Source: an uncultured Verrucomicrobiales bacterium
GTDB lineage: Bacteria > Verrucomicrobiota > Verrucomicrobiae > Limisphaerales > CANJSG01
Assembly (NCBI GenBank): GCA_946480965.1
Contig: CAMLMI010000123.1
Span: 1 to 11,961 of the forward strand
Length of the DNA: 11,961 nt
Reading direction: 5' to 3'
In this document: piece by piece, positions 6,565 through 11,961 of the stretch
How positions within the stretch are numbered: the stretch's first letter is position 1
How the letters are laid out: each line of letters opens with the position of its first letter
The notes under the pieces: model-generated
Told to the model about the DNA's origin: nothing
The model's input: only the letters and a program-made list of their open reading frames with translations
Databases searched by the model: none
Made by a program: the position numbers and the translations under genes

Positions 6565-6594
6565 CGGGCGGCGGGCCTGCGGGTCCGCCGCCCG
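6565..6594 (+). promoter_or_regulatory. Strong intercistronic hairpin between urtA and urtB
   Basis: CGGGCGGCGG (6565-6574) pairs perfectly with CCGCCGCCCG (6585-6594). A G-U and two G-C pairs extend it to a 13-bp stem closed by a TGCG tetraloop. An outer TCCGG/CCGGA (6559-6563 with 6600-6604) can pair as well. It starts 13 nt after the urtA stop and lacks a T-run, so it is better explained as an mRNA stabiliser or partial terminator than as a full intrinsic terminator. Confidence 0.65.
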
Positions 6595-6763
6595 TTCCGC
6601 CGGAGCCCTTCGCAGTTACGGAGCGCGGTCGTCCGGGCCGCTCAACAACACCGGAAACCAGCCCGCCGGATTCCGCTTTTGTGGATGGAGGAACCGTCGC
6701 CGGTCCGGACCCGCGCTCCACGCCGCCTTTCCCGAAAGTTCGCGCCATTTCCGTAGATCGCCC

Positions 6764-8482
6764 GTGAAACATTTCCTCGCCCTCATCCTGCTCTGCGCCG
6801 TCTGTGTCGTCCGCGCGGCCGAAACTCCCGCGACCGACCACCGCGCGCTCCTCGCCCGGGCCGTGGTGGAGGAGGATGCCGCGCGGCAGATCGAGATGGT
6901 GAAGCAGTTGGTCGAGGCGGGCGACGAACTGGTGGAGCGCGCCTTGGCGGCCTGGCGGTTGAGCGAGCTCTATCTCCACGCCGCCGCCGACGGGACGAAG
7001 GTTCCGGTCATTCTCGAATCCCAGCTCGATTCCGACAACAAGGCCCGCGCCGTGCGGATCAGCGACGGCAAGTTCCTCGCCGACGCTTCCGGGACCGAGC
7101 TGCGCTTCGCCGCCTCCGAACTGACCGCCGCCGACAACACTTCCCGCCTCCGCCGCGCCATCAAGACCACGCTGGACCTCTTCGCGCTCGGCAATCCCCA
7201 GCCGAAGATGCGCCGCGACACCGTCATCAAGCTCGGCCAGGAGCGGAACGCGGAGTATCTCCCCCATTTCGAGGCCCGGTTGAAGGTCGAGAAGGACGCC
7301 GCCGTGCGGGACGCGCTGCGCGAGGCGACGGCCCTCACCCTGACCGGCAGCGAAGATCCCGCCGTGCGCAACGGCGCCATCCGTGAGCTGGGCGAGATGC
7401 GTTCGGTCAACGGCGTCGCCTTCCTCCGCGAGCTGGAGAAGACCGCCAAGGCCGCGCCGGAAAAATACGGCGAGGAGACCGTTAGGGCGGTCCGCGCCTC
7501 CATCGTCGCCATCGACAACTACCTCTGGTGGGGCAACCTCGTCGGCACCCTCTTCCGCGGCCTCAGCGCCGCCGCCGTGCTGCTCGTGGCCGCGCTGGGA
7601 CTGGCCATCACCTTCGGCCTGATGAACGTCATCAACATGGCCCACGGCGAGATCATGGCCGTCGGCGCCTACACCGCCTTCGCCGTGCAGGGGCTCTTCG
7701 GCAGCGGGTTCCTCTTCTCCCTCTTCGGCAACACCGTGAGCGTTCCGGGCATGGGCTTGAAGGGCGGCGCGTTCGACGCCTACTTCATCGTCGCCCTCGC
7801 CGCGTCGTTCGTCACCGCGAGCTTGGTGGGTCTGGCGCTGGAACGCGGCGTGATCCGCTTCCTCTACAAGCGCCCGCTGGAATCGCTCCTCGCCACCTGG
7901 GGCGTGAGCCTGATCCTCCAGCAGCTCTTCCGGCACACCTTCGGCGCGGCCAACGTGCAGGTCGATGCGCCGTCCTTCCTCAGCGGCAGCTTCGTGGTGA
8001 ACGACGTGCTCTTCGCCTACAACCGGCTTTTCATCATCGGCTTCGCCGTCGCCATCGTCGTGGGCACCTACCTGCTGCTGACCAGGACCTCGCTCGGGCT
8101 CCAGATCCGCGCCGTGATGCAGAACCGCGCGATGGCCTCGTGCATCGGCGTCCGCACCGACCGGGTGAACATGATGACCTTCGCGCTGGGTTCCGGGCTG
8201 GCCGGCATGGCCGGAGCCTGTCTCTCGCAGATCGCCAACGTCGGCCCGAGCCTCGGCCAGAGCTACATCATCGACTGCTTCATGGTCGTGGTCCTCGGCG
8301 GCGTGGGCAACATGGTCGGCACCCTCTCCGCGTCCGGCGGCGTGGGCGTGGCCAACCAGATCCTCGAACCCTGGATGGGCGCGGTGCTCGGCAAGATCGC
8401 CGTGCTGGTGGCCATCATCCTTTTCCTGCAATGGCGTCCGAACGGCCTGTTCGTCACCCGCAGCCGGAGCCTCGATGGCTGA
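6764..8482 (+). CDS. urtB: Urea ABC transporter permease UrtB with helical-repeat ectodomain
   Basis: A 572-aa inner-membrane permease, one half of the urea channel. GTG 6764 is chosen because it begins a clean signal sequence (KHFLALILLCAVCVVRAAE); the open frame continues upstream to 6548 but with Arg/Pro-rich, non-family content. Residues about 20-245 form a soluble domain on the outer face with HEAT-like helical pairs (AVRDALREATALTLTGSEDPAVRNGAIRELG region). Membrane segments start near 260. The signature LGLAITFGLMNVINMAHGEI is that of LivH/UrtB permeases. LGIQIRA-type cytoplasmic coupling is seen as SLGLQIRAVMQNRAMASCIGV (443-463), the likely contact with the ATPases. The end, LQWRPNGLFVTRSRSL, is family-typical. 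UrtB commonly has such an N-terminal extension. The gene is 212 nt after urtA, with no SD and a weak GTG start, so expression below urtA is plausible. Confidence 0.93.
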   Translation: MKHFLALILLCAVCVVRAAETPATDHRALLARAVVEEDAARQIEMVKQLVEAGDELVERALAAWRLSELYLHAAADGTKVPVILESQLDSDNKARAVRISDGKFLADASGTELRFAASELTAADNTSRLRRAIKTTLDLFALGNPQPKMRRDTVIKLGQERNAEYLPHFEARLKVEKDAAVRDALREATALTLTGSEDPAVRNGAIRELGEMRSVNGVAFLRELEKTAKAAPEKYGEETVRAVRASIVAIDNYLWWGNLVGTLFRGLSAAAVLLVAALGLAITFGLMNVINMAHGEIMAVGAYTAFAVQGLFGSGFLFSLFGNTVSVPGMGLKGGAFDAYFIVALAASFVTASLVGLALERGVIRFLYKRPLESLLATWGVSLILQQLFRHTFGAANVQVDAPSFLSGSFVVNDVLFAYNRLFIIGFAVAIVVGTYLLLTRTSLGLQIRAVMQNRAMASCIGVRTDRVNMMTFALGSGLAGMAGACLSQIANVGPSLGQSYIIDCFMVVVLGGVGNMVGTLSASGGVGVANQILEPWMGAVLGKIAVLVAIILFLQWRPNGLFVTRSRSLDG

Positions 8483-8505
8483 GCGACGGCCCAGCCGACC
8501 GTCGC
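8483..8505 (+). promoter_or_regulatory. Small hairpin between urtB and urtC
   Basis: GCGACGG (8483-8489) and CCGTCGC (8499-8505) form a 7-bp perfect stem with a 9-nt loop directly after the urtB stop. There is no T-run. It may influence message stability; the gap between the genes is only 63 nt. Confidence 0.4.
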
Positions 8506-8545
8506 CGTTGGAAGGCAATCCCCAATCTTCAATCCGAGATCCTGA

Positions 8546-10096
8546 ATGTCCGGCCCCTTTTCCAAACGCGAGCTGCTGATCGTCGCCGTGGTGGCGCTCC
8601 TCGGCCTCGTCGTGCTGCCGTGCCTCAACGCCTTCGCGCCCGCCGACAGCGCGTTCCACGTCAGCAATCTCCAGATCACGCTCTACGGGAAATACCTCAC
8701 CTACGCCGTGCTGGCCCTCGGCGTGAACCTGCTCTGGGGCTACACCGGATTGCTCAGCCTCGGCCAGTGCCTGTTCTTCTCCCTCGGCGGCTACGCGTTC
8801 GGCATGTATCTCATGATGAACATCAGCCGGCTGGGCCAATACCACGAGGCCATCCCGGACTTCATGGTGTTCCTCGAATACCAGACGAAGTATGCCGCGA
8901 CCGGCGGGCTGCCCGCGCACTGGATTCCCTTCAAGCACCTCTGGGTCGCGCTGCTGGCCGTGGTGCTGGTGCCCGCCATCGTCGCCTATGTCTTCGGCTA
9001 CCTCGCCTTCCGCTCCCGCATCAAGGGCGTCTATTTCTCCATCCTCAGCCAGGCGCTGACCTACGCGGCCTGCCTGATGTTCTTCCGGAACGACTTCACC
9101 TTCGGCGGCAACAACGGCCTGACCGACTTCAAGTTCATGCTCGGCACGCCGTCGCTGGAAGCCGGGGAGATCAAGAACCCCGTCGGGTTCGTCGCCACGC
9201 TCCGGCAGGGCGAGAGCCCGGTGGCGAAACATCTCTGGAGCCAGTTCGCCGCCACCAACCAGACGCGCCTCCCCGAACTCGCCGCCGCCGGAAAGTCCGT
9301 CGAACTGGAACAGGGCTTGGCCGACGAGCTGAACAAGGCGCTGGCCACCGCCACGATCTACGAGGAGCAGCGCTTCGCGGACGTCGCCTTGCCCGGGCCT
9401 TTGAAGGCGAGCGTCGCAGCGGCGGGCCGCGAAGCCACCGACATGCTGATCCTGAACCGGGGCTTGCTGGAGGCGGCGTTCCCGGAGTTCGTGGTGCGCA
9501 AGGAATTCACCGGCTACGTGGTCAACGCGCCCTCGACCAAACGCGCCCTCTTCGTCGCCGCCGGCGTGCTGCTGCTGCTCACGTATCTCTTCTGCCGCTG
9601 GCTGACTTCGACGCGCTTCGGCCTCATCCAGCGCGCCGTGCGCGACTCGGAGAACCGCGTGCTCTTCTCCGGCTACGCCACCGCCGACTTCAAGCTCTTC
9701 GTCTTCGTCATCGCCGCCGTCATCGCCGGTCTGGGCGGCGCGCTCTTCGTCCCGCTGGCCGGCATCATCAACCCCAGCGAGATGGGCGCGGACAAGTCGA
9801 TCGAGGCCGTCATCTGGGTGGCCGTGGGCGGACGCGGCAGCCTGCTCGGCCCGATCCTCGGTGCCGTGGGCATCAACTCGCTGAAGAGCTACGCCACGGG
9901 CCAGTTCGCCGAGCAGTGGCCCTACATCCTCGGCGCGCTCTTCGTGCTCGTGACGCTCTTCATGCCCAAGGGCCTGATCGGCCTGCCCGAGCAGCTGCGC
10001 GGACTGGCAAGGAAGCTCTCCAAGCGCTCCGCCCCGCCTGCACCGACGGCATCCGCTCCGGCCGAACCGCAGCCCGAAACCTCCGCCAAAGAATGA
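8546..10096 (+). CDS. urtC: Urea ABC transporter permease UrtC with a large extracytoplasmic insertion
   Basis: This 516-aa LivM-type permease pairs with UrtB to form the urea channel. Segments near 8-30, 48-65, 70-92, 132-155 and 162-182 look transmembrane. [22 protein letters not shown] (63-82) and [14 protein letters not shown] (182-195) are UrtC signatures. Between TDFKFMLG (to 200) and [11 protein letters not shown] (330 on) lies a polar stretch of about 125 residues with helical, charged segments that ordinary UrtC proteins lack; typical length is near 360-390. The following helix (333-353) leads into the cytoplasmic coupling loop [19 protein letters not shown], which places the insertion on the outer face. 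The C-terminal tail (487-516) is Pro/Ala/Lys-rich and probably disordered in the cytoplasm. The stop overlaps urtD by 4 nt (ATGA). No SD precedes the ATG. Confidence 0.94.
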   Translation: MSGPFSKRELLIVAVVALLGLVVLPCLNAFAPADSAFHVSNLQITLYGKYLTYAVLALGVNLLWGYTGLLSLGQCLFFSLGGYAFGMYLMMNISRLGQYHEAIPDFMVFLEYQTKYAATGGLPAHWIPFKHLWVALLAVVLVPAIVAYVFGYLAFRSRIKGVYFSILSQALTYAACLMFFRNDFTFGGNNGLTDFKFMLGTPSLEAGEIKNPVGFVATLRQGESPVAKHLWSQFAATNQTRLPELAAAGKSVELEQGLADELNKALATATIYEEQRFADVALPGPLKASVAAAGREATDMLILNRGLLEAAFPEFVVRKEFTGYVVNAPSTKRALFVAAGVLLLLTYLFCRWLTSTRFGLIQRAVRDSENRVLFSGYATADFKLFVFVIAAVIAGLGGALFVPLAGIINPSEMGADKSIEAVIWVAVGGRGSLLGPILGAVGINSLKSYATGQFAEQWPYILGALFVLVTLFMPKGLIGLPEQLRGLARKLSKRSAPPAPTASAPAEPQPETSAKE

Positions 10097-10854
10097 CCAA
10101 GGAATTCATCCTCACCGTCGAGGGGGTCACCAAGACGTTCGACGGCTTCAAGGCCATCGACGACCTGAACTTCTACATGGATCGCGGCGAGCTGCGCGTG
10201 ATCATCGGCCCGAACGGCGCGGGCAAGACCTCTTTCCTCGACCTCATCACCGGCCGCACCCGGCCCGATGTCGGCAAGATCGAGTTCGAGAAGGACACCG
10301 ACCTGACCTCGTTGAACGAATACCAGATCAACCGCCTCGGCATCGGGCGGAAGTTCCAGACGCCGTCCGTTTACACCGACCACACGGTCTATGAGAACGT
10401 GCTGCTCTCGTTGAAGGGTTCGCGCAGCGTCTGGTCCACGCTCTTCTCCCGCGTCACGCCCGCGCAGAAAGAGCGCATCCAGGAAGTCCTGGAAACCGTC
10501 GGCCTCGCCCCCAAGGCCCACGTGAAGGCCGGTCTGCTGGCCCACGGCCAGAAGCAGTGGCTGGAGATCGGCATGTTGCTCGCGCAGGACCCCAAGCTCT
10601 TGCTCGTGGACGAACCCGCCGCCGGCATGACCGACGAGGAGACGGCCAAGACCGGCGAGCTCCTCATCAGCCTCGCGGGCAAACATAGCATCGTCGTCAT
10701 CGAGCACGACATGGTCTTCGTCCGCCAGATCGCGCGGAAGGTGACGGTCCTGCATCAGGGCCACGTGCTCTGCGAAGGCTCCGTGGACGAGGTGCAGAAC
10801 AACGAACGCGTGATCGAGGTCTATCTCGGCCGGAAGAAGAAGGAGAAGCACTGA
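10093..10854 (+). CDS. urtD: Urea ABC transporter ATP-binding protein UrtD
   Basis: A 253-aa ATPase on the cytoplasmic face of UrtB/UrtC. Visible elements are Walker A GPNGAGKT (39-46), Q-loop at Q89 in GRKFQTPSV, signature [13 protein letters not shown] (148-160), Walker B LLLVDE (169-174) and the H-loop H205 in VIEHDM. The GQKQWLEIG form of the signature separates UrtD from general LivG proteins. All catalytic residues are present. Length is normal. The ATG overlaps the urtC stop, giving translational coupling. The C-terminus is Lys-rich (GRKKKEKH). The frame stays open far upstream into urtB and urtC, but that part is a shadow of those genes; the real start is where family similarity begins at [16 protein letters not shown]. 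Confidence 0.95.
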   Translation: MTKEFILTVEGVTKTFDGFKAIDDLNFYMDRGELRVIIGPNGAGKTSFLDLITGRTRPDVGKIEFEKDTDLTSLNEYQINRLGIGRKFQTPSVYTDHTVYENVLLSLKGSRSVWSTLFSRVTPAQKERIQEVLETVGLAPKAHVKAGLLAHGQKQWLEIGMLLAQDPKLLLVDEPAAGMTDEETAKTGELLISLAGKHSIVVIEHDMVFVRQIARKVTVLHQGHVLCEGSVDEVQNNERVIEVYLGRKKKEKH

Positions 10855-10870
10855 GCGGACCCGAAGGCTT

Positions 10871-11075
10871 CAACCACAGATGAACACAGATCGACACAGA
10901 TGCGGAGCAGGCCGGAATCGTCCCGGTCACAATCTTAATCGTTCTCTTAATCTCGTTCTCTGCGTTGTGATCAAGATGAAGAGAGGGATTAAGAATGAGA
11001 TTGAGACCCTTCGAGCCGCTTTGAGCGGAGTGGTGCTCGTGCCCATCTGTGTCCATCTGTGTCCATCTGAGGTTG
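10871..11075. repeat. 205-bp foldback (MITE-like) repeat of 10-bp CACAGATG-type units, between urtD and urtE
   Basis: The arms 10871-10902 and 11044-11075 are inverted copies matching at 29 of 32 positions. Each arm carries three 10-bp units (CCACAGATGA, ACACAGATCG, ACACAGATGC on the left; ATCTGTGTCC-type on the right). Inner segments near 10926-10960 and 10981-11007 are also roughly inverted (TTAATC/GATTAA with GTTCTC/GAGA-rich surroundings), so most of the element can fold on itself around 10961-10980. Short frames within it, starting MNTDRHR or reading ICVHLCPSEV, are by-products of the repeat and not genes. From memory, similar CACAGATG arrays are dispersed in intergenic DNA of Verrucomicrobiota and related phyla. 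No transposase or target duplication is visible. Confidence 0.8.
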
Positions 11076-11103
11076 CTTCCCGCCCATTTCAACCCGGCCG
11101 CAC

Positions 11104-11799
11104 ATGCTGACCCTCTCCAACCTCTCCGTGTCCTACGACGGCTCGCGCATCCTCCGCGGGGTCAACCTGACCGTGCCGAAGAACAGCCTCGTCTGCCTCA
11201 TGGGCCGCAACGGCGTCGGCAAGACCACCACGCTCAAGTCCATCATGGGCCTCGTTTCCCCCGACGCCGGCAGCGTGGTTTTGGACGGCCAAACGCTGGA
11301 CGGTCAAAAGCCCGACGGCCGCTCCCGCGCCGGTCTCGGCTACGTGCCGCAGGGCCGCGACATCTTCCCGCACCTCACCGTCTGGGAGAACCTGAAGATC
11401 AGCATGGTCGTCCACGGCGTGAAGGACAGCAGCCAGATCGACCGCGTGCTGGAGCTCTTCCCCATCCTCAAGGAATTCCTCCCGCGCAAGGGTGGCGTGC
11501 TCTCCGGCGGCCAGCAGCAACAGCTCGCCATCGCCCGCGCTTTGCTGACCGAGCCCAAGATCCTCCTCCTCGACGAGCCGACCGAAGGCATCCAGCCCAA
11601 CATCATCGACCTGATCGGCGAGACGCTGGTGAAGATCAAAAACGAGGGGAAGATCAGCATCCTGCTGGTCGAGCAGTATCTCGATTTCTGCCTCAGCATC
11701 GGCGACAGCTTCTACATCATGGACCGCGGCTCCGTCGTCGCCGAAGGCCCCATCGCCCACCTGAACGACGACGTGGTGAAGCGGCATCTGACCGTCTGA
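11104..11799 (+). CDS. urtE: Urea ABC transporter ATP-binding protein UrtE
   Basis: A 231-aa ATPase, the second motor subunit with UrtD. It shows Walker A GRNGVGKT (34-41), Q-loop Q83 in GYVPQGRDIF, signature LSGGQQQQLAIARAL (133-147), Walker B ILLLDE (153-158), and VEQ at 189-191, where Gln stands in place of the usual switch His, as is normal in the LivF/UrtE branch. The segment LLLDEPTEGIQPNIIDLIG is strongly UrtE-like. Length and start fit the family. It lies 249 nt after urtD, with the foldback repeat in between and no SD before the ATG, so its expression may depend on read-through past that structure. Confidence 0.95.
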   Translation: MLTLSNLSVSYDGSRILRGVNLTVPKNSLVCLMGRNGVGKTTTLKSIMGLVSPDAGSVVLDGQTLDGQKPDGRSRAGLGYVPQGRDIFPHLTVWENLKISMVVHGVKDSSQIDRVLELFPILKEFLPRKGGVLSGGQQQQLAIARALLTEPKILLLDEPTEGIQPNIIDLIGETLVKIKNEGKISILLVEQYLDFCLSIGDSFYIMDRGSVVAEGPIAHLNDDVVKRHLTV

Positions 11800-11961
11800 T
11801 CACCCGGCCGGGCAATCTCCCGCCAAGCCGCCGGAGGCCGGGGCAGCGAAGGGTTTGAGGGCCGGGGCGACTCCAGATGTTCCGCAGCCGCCGATGCTTC
11901 TCCTTGGGCAACCGGTTCCCTCCAAAGGTGAACCGGCAAGCCTTGGTGCGCAGAGTCCAAA
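11800..11961. other. Non-coding tail of the window
   Basis: I see no gene. A 10-bp palindrome, CCCGGCCGGG, lies at 11803-11812 just after the urtE stop, and CCGGTT (11912-11917) is inverted at 11931-11936. Neither has a T-run, so no intrinsic terminator is evident. A minus-strand open frame over this stretch has no recognisable content. Confidence 0.5.

Noticed and set aside
6245..9232. Minus-strand open frame of 995 codons opposite urtA, urtB and urtC
   Set aside because: It is rich in His, Glu, Gly and Arg, as expected from the antisense of GC-rich codons, has no domain, and the plus strand carries recognised urt genes throughout.
7528..10092. Long plus-strand open frame continuous with urtD
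   Set aside because: The part before 10093 is an Arg/Pro/His-rich shadow of urtB and urtC; real UrtD similarity starts at 10093.
10871..11075. CRISPR array from the regularly spaced CACAGATG units
   Set aside because: The units are 10-bp tandem copies with no spacers and they are inverted between the two arms, so this is a foldback repeat and no cas gene is present.
10880..11110. Short frame starting MNTDRHR between urtD and urtE
   Set aside because: It is produced by the foldback repeat; its ends simply translate the CACAGATG-type units.

Overview
The window looks like chromosomal DNA from a GC-rich, diderm, probably Verrucomicrobiota-type bacterium. Hand-counted lines in the native genes reach about 67-70% GC. 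The evidence for that lineage is indirect: the style of the family-4 glycosyltransferase (N-terminal GGMFCGGCFRDNAL block), secreted proteins with Sec signal peptides, a UrtB permease with a long helical-repeat ectodomain, and a foldback repeat built from 10-bp CACAGATG-type units. No rRNA or housekeeping marker is present, so the taxonomic call is an inference.

Left part (1-1770): the tail of an unidentified gene is followed by a compact two-gene island of lower GC. It consists of a 160-aa protein of unknown function (about 50% GC) and a 393-aa DNA methyltransferase with N4-cytosine/N6-adenine-type motifs. The two are translationally coupled, with a strong Shine-Dalgarno inside the first gene. 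The pair has the layout of a small restriction-modification or epigenetic module, but the nuclease role of the small protein is not proven. It sits between neighbours without a visible gap: 14 nt after the upstream stop and a 4-nt overlap with the next gene.

Middle part (1767-5318): a GT4 glycosyltransferase, a secreted protein with a transthyretin-like domain and a probable beta-propeller, and a 59-aa secreted mini-protein that resembles the start of an SGNH/GDSL hydrolase with its body missing. A 422-bp non-coding region follows. It holds a well-matched sigma-54 promoter, two upstream dyads at about -144 and -107 from the predicted start, a DnaA-box-like site and a leader hairpin.

Right part (5319-11799): a complete urea ABC transporter operon, urtABCDE: periplasmic binding protein, two permeases and two ATPases. 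UrtA would capture urea (or a related amide) in the periplasm, UrtB/UrtC form the channel and UrtD/UrtE drive import. The sigma-54 promoter suggests control by nitrogen status. Unusual details are a roughly 125-residue extracytoplasmic insertion in UrtC, a 13-bp hairpin between urtA and urtB, and a 205-bp foldback repeat between urtD and urtE. No urease genes lie in the window. The last 162 bases show no gene.
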